Below, piece after piece: positions 24,135-35,047 of a DNA stretch of 64,000 bases. A program made the position numbers and the translations under genes. Positions within the stretch are counted from its first letter, which is position 1, and the number at the start of each line of letters is the position of its first letter. Source of the DNA: Tretioscincus oriximinensis. Taxonomy: Eukaryota; Chordata; Lepidosauria; Squamata; Gymnophthalmidae. The stretch is taken from assembly GCA_022410635.1 (NCBI GenBank), contig JAJVDF010000297.1:900439-964438 (forward strand), given 5' to 3'. The notes under the pieces were generated by a model. The model saw only the letters and a list, made by a program, of their open reading frames with translations, was not told the origin of the DNA and did not search any database.

Positions 24135-25696
24135 GAAAGCCATCCTGATGTATCTTCTCTTAGTCCCCCCTCCTTTTGGCTGCTTCATTTACATCTTATG
24201 TTTATGATGTGTCCTATGTGTAGTACAGGTGATTAGGGGTCCTGTTTAATATTAGGATTGATCTGAACCTGATATTCTGAGCACAGAGGATTTTAAAGTG
24301 GTTTCAACATTTATTTTCCAACTCAGGACCACACACAGCCTTTGGAAATGTAGATTTAAAGTTAATAATGTAAGGACCAAATATGTATAATAGTTTTTTA
24401 CTCTCTGGCATAATAAAAAGAGTCAAATTTCATTCCAAGATCAGTGACATAATACTGTTTATGTTTTATTGATCCCTATACCAAAGACTGTCTGAAATTG
24501 TAAATGTCTTATAATAACCCTCAGCAATTTAGCAACATGCTCATTCAGTTGAACATGCAATGTTATCTCAAGACACTTCCCTATTTAACAATGGTTGATC
24601 TACCCCAATCATCTACAGCCATGAGGTTATTTTTTTCAAAAGCAAATTTGTGACCTAAACTTTTTGTAGATTTGAAATGTTTCACCTAACGGATATGAGA
24701 AGCAACCACATTTGCAATCTTCCTGCAAGATGCCCTTTAAGTCAAAGAGGGTAGAAGGAAGAAAAAGAAATTTCTACAGTTTATTCTACCAGATGTAGTT
24801 ACCAAAGAAACCATGACAAAGAACTTGGAAGCCACAGTCCATGCATTTCACGGGAGCAATCAAGTGAAACAGCTTATGGAGGGAGAATAATAGGAGGGAA
24901 CCTATAGTGGTCAGATATTCCAGGGGTTTGAGATGCAACCATCTCTCCTTCTACCACCTCCCCCTCTCCCCCCCCCCCCAGTGAGTCTTGTATATCTTGC
25001 TAGCACTAATGCAAAGAAGCATATACATTAGAAGGGAGGGCTTGCTAAGTCTCACTGGACTGCATCTCATTATGTCAGTCTCAATACTTTCTGTGTTCTT
25101 GAGCAAGACAAATGTTGACAGGAGAGGGAAGAAAATTTGTGCTGAGATACAATCAAGCCATTTAAGGAGACCTATTGCTTTGGAAAATGGAAATTCAGTC
25201 CCAGCACTTCATGAGGCCAACAACGGATGCCTCTTTGCTTATCGGGTGTTGTGTGTTTCTCCTGCCTGACTTAATGTTGCAGTTGGGGAGTTTATTAAGC
25301 ACAAGGGGTGATTGACAGCTGAGCTAAAATGATCTTGTTGTAAGCAATTTTCACAGACTAAGAGTAAAAGGTACATTTAGATCTTTTTATCACCATGCAT
25401 TTCAGTAAATTATGTAAGCAAGTGTTGTAGTGCCCAGAAACCAGAAACGCATAAATTTATGGCAGTCTTTCCCTGCCCTGCTTTACAAAATTTCTTAATT
25501 CATCATTCTTGGTTTGCGCTTGCAATCTACATTTGCATAGTTTAATTACAAATATCTGATCAATCAATGCATTGCTATGATTTTATTATGCCAGTGATAA
25601 ACAATCTATCATAATTTTTTGACTAGGTTTCATATTCTTCGTTATCAAATTCTGTCACTGAGATTCATGTCTACATTACGAAAGTGTTTTTGACCC
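24135..25696. other. Unique sequence, possible conserved non-coding element
   Basis: No gene was recognised. A C-run lies at about 24968-24980. The stretch 25380-25640 is repeat-free and AT-rich, with a TTTGCAT octamer-like word, TTAATTA words and ATCAATCAATG. It is the kind of sequence often conserved near developmental genes, but this is inference from composition only. Confidence 0.35.
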
Positions 25697-25880
25697 TTAT
25701 TTGGTATTCTCCCAGTTCAATTCCACACTTTTCTACAAAGCCAACTGGGTGACCTTTGGACAGTCACGGTTATTTAGAACTCTCTCTGCTCTGCCTACTT
25801 CATGGGGTGTCTGTTGTAGTGAAAGCTACAAAAGCTATGTGCACCCCCTTTTGTGAAAGGGCCCTTATAAAGAAACATTA
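25697..25880 (+). mobile_element. tRNA-derived SINE, 5' truncated
   Basis: It begins near the B box (CCAGTTCAATTCC) and follows the body of 53815-54074: AAGCCAACTGGGTGACCTTT, GACAGTCACGG, GAACTCTCTCTGC, GGGGTGTCTGTTGT and AAAGCTACAAAAGCTATGTG. The tail is short or absent. Confidence 0.75.
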
Positions 25881-26195
25881 TTAATATTATCAATTCGTAA
25901 GTCCTAAGATACAGGGAACTGGAGGTTTGTCCATTTTAACACTCGTTCAATAGAAATAGATATGTAGTTTTGTGGGGTTGTCTTTGTATCCACTCTGGAA
26001 GCTGCTTGCTTGAACACACATAATACTTGTGCTCAATAATTTCATTGCTAGCCAATTATCTACTGGGACAGGTTCAAATCTTATGCTTGATATATAAGCT
26101 CCTAAACAACTATGAACCATAATGCCTAGGAGGATGACTCCCTCACTACAATCCTGGAGAAGCCTTGAGATCATCTGGAGAGGTCTTAATAACTA

Positions 26196-26398
26196 TGGCT
26201 GTAGCCAGACGCATGGTCAATACTTTGGATAATCGCTGCAGCCAGGCACAAAGTCAGTAATTTGGATGATTGCTTCTTGTGGATTATAAAGTCTAAAGAG
26301 GAAACTTTCTAAGCTGAGAGGCAATTCTTTTAACCTACATTCGAGGCTATTCTTGAAAGCGATAATCCATAGAACTGGTCTTGCATCTGGCTACAGCC
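26196..26398. mobile_element. Inverted-repeat element with GGCTGTAGCCAGA ends
   Basis: It starts with GGCTGTAGCCAGACGCATGG and ends with the inverted counterpart of GGCTGTAGCCAGATGCAAG. The similarity continues inward to TGGATAATCGC against GGATTATCGC. The left arm is followed by a second copy of the same unit (GCTGCAGCCAGGCACAAAG, then TTGGATGATTGCT), so part of the arm is tandemly doubled. No convincing target duplication was seen. Confidence 0.7.
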
Positions 26399-26400
26399 TG

Positions 26401-27429
26401 TGTGTCCCACTGGAAGTTCTGAAATGTTGTTTTACTTCAGTTCAGCCCAATTTTCTGAGTGAGAAAATACATCAGCAAAGTGAGTTGTTTTCTTTTGGTA
26501 TTATCCAGTTCAGAAAATCAACCTTTGGGGAAGATAAAATTGGAAATAAAATGAATGGTCACTCTGTTGATTTGTTCTCTCCTACAGAAGGTGGTCTGAA
26601 GCTGGATTAAAATTAATGAACTTTGCGTACTACAGTTCCCAGCATTTTCTGCGAGCTGAGAGCCATTGAACCTTTACATGCAGGCCTGAAGGCTCTTGAA
26701 GTCTCACAAGATTTCCAATGCTCACTTTACTGAATGTCTCCACAAATATTTTATTCCAGATTTTATAAATGTCCACTGTGAAGTAGGACAAACTGCAGTG
26801 CCTAAAACTTACATGACAATTGGCCTGTTGATCATTGTTGACCTCTTGGGGCAAACTGAAGGTGATGTTGCTTCTACCTCACCAAAAATCGTGAGTGGAG
26901 CTGGGACCTTAACATGACTTGAACTAGGCAGAAATGCAAACAACATTTAACTTTAGTTGCCAATATAGTGAGAATTATGACTGTTTATGCAATAAGGGTG
27001 GAAATTTGGCCACAGAATCAAAGTAGCCTCTTCAGATCACCAACCCATCGTGACTAGTGTGCGTGAGGGGTGAGTCCAAGTGGAAGCTCCTCCCCTGCAT
27101 TGTTTTGCAAGTTCCTTTTAGAAATTCCTGCAATGCTAGAACATTAAAGGTTTATTTTTTCCAGAGCTGCAGAGGTCTATGGGGAGAAGCCTTGACATAT
27201 AGTAGATTATCATACAGAGTGCCAGATATGTGGTTTGGATTCTTCATAGGTCACAAAAAACTGGATGATTCATATGTTTCACACTACCAAATTTGAAGCT
27301 AGCCAAGCAAACCATAGTATCAGGGATGGTATCATGCAAGGGGATACTGAAGCTTACACTAAGGTTTGACACAAGGCAGGATTTTAATATTAGAATGTTG
27401 AGGAACCAGTTGTTTATTGGCCCATTAAT
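26401..27429. other. Unassigned sequence
   Basis: No gene or known repeat was recognised. A motif close to the ZNF143 site, ACTACAGTTCCCAGC, lies at about 26630-26644. Such sites occur both in promoters and in old repeats, so it does not support a promoter here. Confidence 0.4.
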
Positions 27430-27568
27430 GGGGAACATTCTAGATTTTTCTCACTTCTAGATACTGTTCTGTACTGCTTTTAATGTCAATTTTGTATTGT
27501 TGTTTTTATTGTTGCCCACCCTGAGACCTTCAGACGGGGTTTAAATATAAATAAATTAATAAAAATAA
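27430..27568 (+). mobile_element. L2-type LINE tail
   Basis: An L2-type 3' UTR with CACCCTGAGACCTTCAGACG followed by TATAAATAAATTAATAAA. It lies directly before an LTR-like stretch. Confidence 0.75.
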
Positions 27569-27574
27569 AGGGTC

Positions 27575-27705
27575 AATATTGGTGACTAATTGGGTCTGGG
27601 GTCTCACTATAAAAGAGCAGCCTTCTGGCCAGCCCGGCGCCCCTGTTCTAATTCAGTTGCTGGTCACAGAGCTGAGTAATAAATCACTTTCTCAGAGCAT
27701 CAGCT
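27575..27705 (+). repeat. LTR-like core (TATA to AATAAA), tentative
   Basis: TATAAAAG at 27609-27616, then a C/G-rich stretch, then AATAAA at 27678-27683, about 62 bp downstream. This arrangement is typical of the end of U3 plus R in retroviral or other LTRs. No paired LTR, primer-binding site or coding sequence was recognised. At best it is a solo or truncated LTR. Confidence 0.35.
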
Positions 27706-28354
27706 GAAAGCATGATCATTTAACTGCTTCTTTGATGGGCTTCACACATGATGAACCAAAGTTGCTTCACAATGGTTCATTTGGTTTGCACACAAATTGA
27801 ACTCCCTGAATTTTTTAAAAAAGAAAATGGAACTCGAACCAAGGGTAGTTCATGTACATCTCTACAAAATATAATAACAAGCATCCACTCAACAGCAAGG
27901 TTCCATGTTTTCAAATATCCTACGTTTTGCTTTCTGGGCCCCTGCAAGAGACCTAGTTTGCTTGATAGCAAATGAAAGAGGACCTTCAGTAAGGATTGTG
28001 AATATATGTGGGGTGTGTGTGAGAGAGATATTGCTATTATGCATTCATAAGCATTGTATAAATAACTATTGACTTCAGTCAAATTCCTGTTTTTTTTCTT
28101 TTATGGGTTGTTTATATATAAGTGTTTTAATTGACTTTGCTTCAAGCAATATCGTAATTATAATTTCTCTTTTCACAGAAAAAAGTGACTGCTAATTGGC
28201 AGAGGCTTTGTCAAAACATAGAGGTCCCTTGGGGAGAAAAGAAGCAAATTGTCAATATATGCAGCACTTGGCCTTTTATTTAGCCATCTTTCTGTCAGAA
28301 GCATGGAAGATGTTAAGTGGTACCCAGGGATTCACATGCATGGGGTTCTTTGAC
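27706..28354. other. Unassigned AT-rich sequence
   Basis: No gene or repeat was recognised. Opposing open frames at 27748-28082 show no domain. Confidence 0.45.
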
Positions 28355-28588
28355 TCAGTTGCTTCTCATCTTGAAGTGACTTTCTATGCCTCTTGTCACT
28401 GCCAGTGGCCTTAGCTCTGTAAGCATTTCCTGAATGGCTGCAGCATCATTCAGATGAAAAAGCCTTCTGTTGTTAACCTTTAAAATGTCAAGCCGTTGCA
28501 CATCCTTCATAGACCAGCTTTCAGGATAGGTCAACATATTCAAAGTTGCTTGGAAGGTCATATATCCTGGCAGGATAAGTGCAGGCAT
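28355..28588 (-). pseudogene. Possible remnant of an L1 ORF1 C-terminus
   Basis: The minus strand is open for 77 codons and contains DVQRLDILKVNNRRLFHL and AAIQEMLTELRPL. The pattern of a Trp-containing stretch followed by a hydrophobic-Asn block and a helix ending Leu-x-x-Leu recalls the C-terminal domain of L1 ORF1 proteins. The similarity is judged by eye and weak. An unrelated chance frame is the alternative. Confidence 0.25.
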
Positions 28589-28821
28589 TCAATGATCAAT
28601 GAAATGACAATGAAATCTTGCATTGCATCATATCCTTGAGGTCTCCTTCCTTTGATTAATAAGGTGTGCTTTCTCCTTCGCCCTCAGTCAGACAGGAACT
28701 GGCATGCAAACATATGCACCCCTGAACCATATTGATCCTACTACACCCAAAATCTGGCATAGAAGTCATTTGGCATTTTCTGCATATAAACCTTAGCAGC
28801 TAAAATCATCACCCTTGTATT

Positions 28822-29083
28822 ATTTTATTTATTTAATTGTACTTGTATCCCGCCCTATACCCAAAGGTCTCAGGGCGGCCAACCAAAGAGTGGCATACAT
28901 AGCTTTTGTTGCTTTTGCTACAACAGACACCCTGTGGTTGTCTGAGGTGGGGCTGAGAGAGTTCAAAGAACTGTGACTGGCCCAAGATCACGCAGCTGGC
29001 TTTCATGGGGGAGTGGGGAATCGAACCAGGAGACTACCAGGTGCGAGCTCAACACTCTAACCACTACACCAAACTGGCTCTTA
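28822..29083 (-). mobile_element. tRNA-derived SINE with L2-type tail, nearly complete
   Basis: On the minus strand the tRNA-like head starts near 29083 (AGCCAGTTTGGTGTAGTGG, then the B box GGTTCGATTCCC). The body has AGCTGCGTGATCTTGGGCC and TCTCTCAGCCCCACC. The end is GCCCTGAGACCTTTGGGTAT with an AATTAAATAAATAA tail. That end is the same as the L2 LINE in this window, not the Bov-B end of standard Sauria SINEs. Confidence 0.88.
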
Positions 29084-29499
29084 ACCAGTATTCTAATCAT
29101 ATGATAAGGAAAAAAGACTACAGGTTAAAAAGGGTTAAACCAGCAAAGCTAATCTATATATTTTGCATTCCCAAAACAGATTCTGTACTTTACTTTTCAA
29201 ATGCCACATACTGTTTCTAAATATTCACTGCTTCCTCCCCACATGGTTTGATTCACTATTTCTTTTAAAATGCATTAGACATTCCACAACAACAGACCTT
29301 TTTAGCGAGTGGATGATCTTGTGGGGTGGAATAAAAGTGATGTTGCTATGAGCTCAGTAGAAATCGTGCCTGGATATGTGGCCAATGTTAGTACCATTTC
29401 CCCCCCTGAAGAACTACTGAAGGTATTTTTATAATATTAACCAGCATATGTTTGCATGTGGGATATTACAGGTCAGTATCTCTCGGGTATGCATTCAGG
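29084..29499. other. Unassigned sequence
   Basis: No gene or repeat family was recognised. Confidence 0.45.
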
Positions 29500-29671
29500 A
29501 AACCTCTTTAAACCTGGCCTTTGGCTGAAAACCTGCTCTCCCTTCCCTACCCTCAGATACAGTTGTCTTAATATGCTAATTTGGTTTTAATATGTTGGCT
29601 TTTCATTGTTAACTGCCCTGAGACCTTTGGGTATAGTGTGGTATAGAACTGTAAATAAATAAATAAATAAG
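29500..29671 (+). mobile_element. L2-type LINE 3' end
   Basis: An L2-type 3' UTR with TTGTTAACTGCCCTGAGACC, TTTGGGTATAG and TGTAAATAAATAAATAAATA. Confidence 0.8.
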
Positions 29672-30164
29672 AATGAGAAACATAACTCAGTGGATAGAAT
29701 GCTAACAGACAGATTGTTGGCGAATGTACCGTTCTTTGCTTTGACAATACTATTGCATCAGGACATTACTTTTCATGTGGAATAGCTTTCACAAATGTAT
29801 CTGTGCACAGTTGACCCCAGCTATTCTCAAAGCTTTTTACTTGTAAATCTACATATTTGCAGCAGAGATTTAATAACAACACCCCTCTTCACCTGCAATA
29901 TATGCAGCATAAATTAGCCACTAAACTCATGTATTCACATGTCGGATGTCAGAAAGAAAGCTGTTTTTCAAAGGCCTTCTAGACAGGAGATTGGGAAACA
30001 GCAAAGATTCATTAATTTCAGTCTGTACTATTTGGCAGAGTGGAACTCCTAGGAACAGTGAGGGACTAGCATATTATGAGGCATAACACAGGTTCAAGAG
30101 CAAGAGATGGGCGTTACAAGGGTTCATGGAGTGAAGTTGCAAAGCCTGTTCTTGACCTGTTTCA
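29672..30164. other. Unassigned sequence with a tRNA-like word
   Basis: TAACTCAGTGGATAGAATGC at 29684-29703 resembles a tRNA A-box region. The rest does not fold into a tRNA, so it may be a SINE scrap. Nothing else was recognised. Confidence 0.35.
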
Positions 30165-30420
30165 CTTGGGCTGCATTCAGTCTACTGTGTTTTGTAGCAA
30201 AATCTCTAAAAATTTCATTGCAAATAACTTACCGTTTCTTCCACACACAACAGAGAAACTCCTTCCCTTCCTCATGTATTTGACTACAAATCCCATGAGG
30301 TTTTGGGAACCCCGAAGCTCTGTTTCTCTACTATCTATCATTGGCTTCTGTTTTCCCACCACCACCACCTTGGCCTTGACGCCACTGAGCCTTGTTCTAG
30401 GTTATATATCAGGACAGAGA
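30165..30420 (+). repeat. Unclassified interspersed repeat, copy 1
   Basis: It aligns in reverse orientation with 61680-61960, sharing GCAAAATCTCTAAAAATTTC, a TTACCGTTTCTTCC block, GACTACAAATCCCATGAGG and TCATTGGCTTCTGTTTTCCC. The ACTACAAATCCCA word is close to the ZNF143 motif. A non-autonomous DNA transposon is likely, but the ends are not defined. Confidence 0.6.
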
Positions 30421-30589
30421 TTGGCCATCCACATGCCACCGTAGGCTATAGCAGATCCCATTTGGGGTTTGCCATAGTCTACACTAGCATGTAGATGGTA
30501 GGCACCTATTCCAAGATAGAAACTAAAATAAGGCTCAGTGGGGACAGGGCCAAGGTTACTAGGCAGGTGAATGCAAAGAGAAAAGGCTT

Positions 30590-31008
30590 TGGCTGCATGC
30601 ACACCATGAATTAAAACCACCACAAAGCTATATTCTAGAATATAGCAATCGCATGTCTGTGCACACCAAACCAGTATATTCTGTGGCCAATGCCTCAGAC
30701 CACTCATCAATCTCGTCACAGTGCAGTCTGAAGCTTTTTTTTTAACATGCAGCAGCCTATGGAAACAGCTGCCACATTCTCAGTTGTTTTATCCTCGCGC
30801 ATCAAATTTGTGCACATGCATGCATGCAGCCACAGACGTGAGAGGACGGGGGCTCTCCAGAACAATGCCTGAATTTACTAGCAATAGTTTAATCCAGGAA
30901 AAGCAGCATTTATTGTGGGATGACTGCTGAAAAACACTTAACCCATGTGCTGTAGTCTTCCTCATCTCGCTTTGACTGAGGTAGAAACATGCTCTGTGCG
31001 CGCAACCT
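30590..31008 (+). mobile_element. GGCTGC-family non-autonomous element
   Basis: It starts GGCTGCATGCACACC, contains the near-palindrome CTATATTCTAGAATATAG (30629-30646), and aligns along its length with the minus strand of 15287-15702. The right end is diverged (GTGCGCGCAACC). An AT-rich insertion and a CATGCATGCATGCAG run occur inside. Confidence 0.65.
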
Positions 31009-31089
31009 TAGTTTAAAATGCCCTGTGGTTTGAGGCTGCTGGAGAGGAACAGAAGTTTACAAAAAAGCTCCATTTCCTACTTAACTTCT

Positions 31090-31230
31090 GCAGGGAAAAC
31101 AGTTTTTGCATGCTCTTGGAATGCCTACTTGCATGCCTATTTCTGGGCATTGTTTTAATATGCTATTCTGTTTCTAATGTTAACCACTCTGAGACCATTG
31201 GGTGCAGAACAGTATAGAAATGCAAATAAA
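31090..31230 (+). mobile_element. L2-type LINE tail
   Basis: TAATGTTAACCACTCTGAGACC followed at 31217 by ATGCAAATAAAT. This is a diverged L2-type 3' terminus. Confidence 0.7.
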
Positions 31231-31342
31231 TATCGCAGTTCTGTCTATATGACTCTCGTGATAAAAAGATGGCACATTGCACCATGGAATCAGCCTTAAA
31301 AGACTTGGAGTGAAAAGCACAATGTTGGATCTTCCTAATGCT

Positions 31343-31398
31343 TCGGGTATAGGGCAGGATATAAGTATAAATAAATAAATAAATAAACAAATAAATAA
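31343..31398 (+). mobile_element. L2-type tail fragment
   Basis: GGGTATAGGGCAGGATATAA followed by an AAATAAATAAAT run to 31398. Confidence 0.75.
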
Positions 31399-32289
31399 TG
31401 CTGCCACTCCTGCATTCCTGCAATTAGATGAGGTAAATCCCCCCATGAACACCACACCATATTAAGCGTGAAGAAAATGTTGCCTTGAAGCACCCTCATC
31501 ATGGGCCCAGTTCAGAGCAATTTATAGTGGCCCATGCTAGAGACCATCTGTACTGCCACAATTTCATTTATTTCTTGGCCTACAAAGTTACAGGGCCATT
31601 TTCAGAATTACTCCAAAGAATCTTGTGAAGTAGAAGTGAGAAGTTCCTTGTATTGCTTGGACCAGTCCACTACGGGGAACATCCAGGAAACCACTTCAAG
31701 AAATCTCTTGTTATTGCAGTTCCTGAAGTCATTTTTGCATCAGGGAACAGATCAACAGACAGAGTTGTGTTAAAACAGACCAGTTCCCAGGAGGTATAGC
31801 CTCCTGGAGATTGCTCTAGAGTGTGGATCTCATATTCTTTGGCAGACGCTAACATGCTCCCTGGAGACCACATGGAAGCTGCCTTTGACTACTTTATGTT
31901 ACACCTCAGAGACAGTCTGTGGTCTTGTTTGATGGACTGATTACCATGCCGTCTATCAGTATAAAGAATGAAGTGGTGGAACTGTCTCTGGGAGCTAATA
32001 TTGGTGAGACAGCATAGAATGGCTGAAAATAAATGTACTTGAAATGACTAGTAATTTTAGGTACTTTTTCCTGTGCACTTTTTCCATTCACAGAATTCAA
32101 AAGCAAAGTGAAGTATCATGAGAAGACAAATGACTATTTATTCAGGCAGGAATATAAGGCCTTGTGGAATTAAGATGTAGGCTTCACCTTGCATATATTC
32201 ATATGATAACAGAGTACTAATAGTAGGAAGACAGGTCCATCGGCAGGTCTGCCTGGGTTCTATAGATCCTGATGAATGAGCTTCTATTT
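31399..32289. other. Unassigned sequence
   Basis: No gene or repeat family was recognised. Confidence 0.45.
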
Positions 32290-32485
32290 GATTGGGAAAG
32301 GTGTGCTGGGAAGGCAATAAACCAATGGAATAGATTGTCACAGGAAGTAGTGAGTTCTTCACTGGAAGTTTTCAAACAGAGGCTGGACAGCCATCTGTCA
32401 GGAATGGTTTAGTGGGTCCTTCATTGAGCAGGGGGTTGGACCCGACGACCCTGAAGGACCCTTCCAAATCTATGATTCTGTATAA
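32290..32485 (+). mobile_element. CR1 LINE 3' end, second subfamily
   Basis: The coding end ACTGGAAGTTTTCAAACAGA (read as SLEVFKQ) is followed by GGCTGGACAGCCATCTGTCA, then GGGGGTTGGACCCGACGACC and TTCCAAATCTATGATTCTG. This is the classical CR1 3' end with ATTCTRTG octamers, different from the TTATGTTC-tailed CR1 copies elsewhere in the window. Confidence 0.88.
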
Positions 32486-33103
32486 GTCAGAAGTGATATT
32501 TTCTCCGGCTCTTTCTCTGGATGGCTCAACTGAATTTTCAGCACCTTTTCTGGCTTCTTTCTATTACACATATGAAACCCTACAGGATTTAGTTGAACTA
32601 TTTGTGTCCTGTTTCACCTTTTTGGTGTTAGTCACTGTATCTCTGATTCTACTCTTTGCCGTTGCTTGGTGACTCTGATAACTATCATTTGCACTCTTGT
32701 CATGGAAATGTTGGAAAGCTTAAGAAGGGTAATACTTCAAAGAGGGGAGAACAGTATCTCCAATCAAATACCATCAGTGGTGCCTGTATTTGAAATGTAT
32801 TATGTGCAACAGATACTCAGAAGCAGGGTAGATGTTATCAACTGATTGCATATGCAAAGGGTAACTTGCAGGAAGGGAAAATGTTACAGATATGATGTAT
32901 TGTGATATGAGTTAATTGTGTTCGAGAATATATACTAATAAACTGATTAAAATGCATGGGGAGGGGGAATGCAGTATATTGCATGATCTGAATGTATAGG
33001 CAGGACCCTTCTGGGCTTCGACAAATTTTGCACCCAGCTGATGAGCAAATGTCATTGTAGACTAGCTATTTTTATTATTATTTTGCTGTGGTCCACCTTG
33101 AGC
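32486..33103. other. Unassigned sequence
   Basis: No gene or repeat family was recognised. The 86-residue frame at 32412-32672 begins inside the CR1 end and is incidental. Confidence 0.45.
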
Positions 33104-33202
33104 ACTGATTTATTATTATTATTATTATTATTAATTATTATTTATTATTTATTATTATTTATTATTTATTATTTATTATTTATTATTTATTATTATTATA
33201 CT
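33104..33202 (+). repeat. TTA/TTTA simple repeat
   Basis: About 100 bp of TTA units interspersed with TTTA. It joins the tail side of a minus-strand SINE and probably grew from that element's A/T-rich 3' tail. Confidence 0.92.
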
Positions 33203-33310
33203 GTGACTGGCCCAAGGCCACCCATCTGGCTTCAGGGAGAAATATGGAATCGAATCAGGAGATGCCCATATAGAAGTCCAAGACTCTAACCACTGCACCA
33301 AACTGGCTAA
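33203..33310 (-). mobile_element. tRNA-derived SINE, head and part of body
   Basis: On the minus strand: AGCCAGTTTGGTGCAGTGG (A box), a GATTCGATTCC B-box-like segment, GAAGCCAGATGGGTGGCCTT and GGGCCAGTCACAG. The central body is missing, so the expanded repeat follows directly. Confidence 0.85.
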
Positions 33311-34966
33311 AATAAATGGATAAAAAGACCATTGTTGCAATGACTTTAATAAGTTTAACCCATAGATCAAACTGCAGAGCCTTAAAATGGGATATGGAAG
33401 TGCAGCTACCATGAACCAATGTAACAGATTATTAAAAAAAACCCTTCAAGTTATGTTTGGAATAGGCTTAAAAACAGAACCCAAGAGAATCAGCAGTATT
33501 AGAAGGTAATAGAAAAGAATGGCAGGGGCATATTGGAACAATAAACAAAGGTTTCCCATTGTTTTCCTCTTGTCATCTACCAAGCAAAGGATTGGATCAT
33601 TTTCATATTCCAGTTAGTCAGCCCCAGTAGCTTCATTTGGATCCTAATGTGCCATTCATCTGAGTTGTTAAGCTCCAAAGTGAAAATAATTCCCCAAAGC
33701 AGCTAGAAGGATTTTTAACTTTCTATTTCCATGAACAAATATCTATCTGAACTCAGGAAGGTGTCAAATAACAAGCGATTATCTCGTGTCTCCTCACCAC
33801 CATCTCCTCAATGATGCAGCTACATACCAAGCCACTATTCAGGGCAGGGCATATAATTACAGCTTGGCTCTTTGTAAGAGCTGTAAAATCACATACAATG
33901 ACAATGAGGCCAGAGGTAACAAATAGCAAACCCCTCTCCTCTGTTTCGCAGTATCCAGCTGTGATCCTGGTGCCAGACAAGCTAAAGAATTTTTTGAGTG
34001 AATAGCACCAGTTAGTTTTGTTAAAATGAGCTACATTGGGCTTTCAGTTGATCGTGTTCAAGTAGGCTGTATGGCTGTATCCACATTCTTTGGGTTGGAG
34101 AGCAAAACAATGTCACCAGGGTCACATCTCTGATGCACCATGTTTCTTCTTTTACAATACACTGTCATAAATCAGACAGTATACTGCACATCCCTGTAAA
34201 CAACAATTGTGGATGAACAGCAAGTTAAAATTATTGTACTCTAGTCTTGGAGTTGCTTGGTTCGTTAATAATTGGACTTGATTTTGCCCTTTGTCTGACC
34301 TTCTTGCCAAATATCCAACTTTAGTGGAATATGAGAGCAATTTTATGAGTTTTCAAAATGAATTTCTCCCAAGAGAAAAAAAGAAAAATGGCAGATGTTT
34401 ATTTATGCCAATCTTGTTTTGTTATTCTAGATTCACAAATTGCCTATGGATCAAAATTCTGAATACCACTTTCAGCTCTTTAAAAGAGAACAGAAGTATA
34501 CGTTTCCTATTGTACACACCACAGTTCTGTTTTGAAACAGTCCTAGCAGGACTACATGTTTTCTAAAGTTCTAAAGTTGCTTTGTAGCTTTATGATAAAC
34601 TGGTATATTTATAACAGCAAAGGAAAATGGGAAGTGGTCTTAACATCATATCCTGGCACTATTTAGGATACTGACAGTTCCAGCAGTTCTATCTCAAAGT
34701 TACTCTAGGCTATTTAATTCTGTGTAATGATAAAAAAAGTTTTAAAAAGATAGACAAAAAGAGACTTTGGAAAGTGGTTTTTTAAAACCTATTTCTTTCC
34801 GCTGTCCTTTCTGAGGGATATATTGAAACCGCTAGGAAACAGCAGTACTAACATTGTGGGGTTCAGTATGATAAAAAATAGACTGATCCAATGTTTCAGT
34901 TGGACTATAAAAGTGCCCAGAAACCTAGAAACAAAACAGTTACTTTTGAGGAAATATCTACTTATG
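33311..34966. other. Unassigned sequence
   Basis: No gene was recognised. GGCTGTATCCA at 34073-34083 matches the start word of the repeats at 6485 and 17238, but no further similarity was followed. Confidence 0.4.
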
Positions 34967-35047
34967 TATACTGCTCAAAACAATTAAGGGAACACTTTAA
35001 CATAACATGTTATGTTAAAGTGTTCCTTAATTGTTTTGAGCAGTATA
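34967..35047. mobile_element. 81-nt Tc1-like palindromic element (two joined terminal repeats)
   Basis: The sequence is an almost perfect palindrome: 40 bases beginning TATACTGCTCAAAACAATTA pair with the last 39, with a two-base loop and a single missing C. The ends resemble Tc1-type terminal repeats that begin after a TA target, and a TA dinucleotide is present on each side. All internal transposon sequence is gone. Confidence 0.88.

Noticed and set aside
34073..34083. Third copy of the GGCTGTATCCA repeat
   Set aside because: Only the 11-base word matches, and I could not follow similarity into the body of the family.
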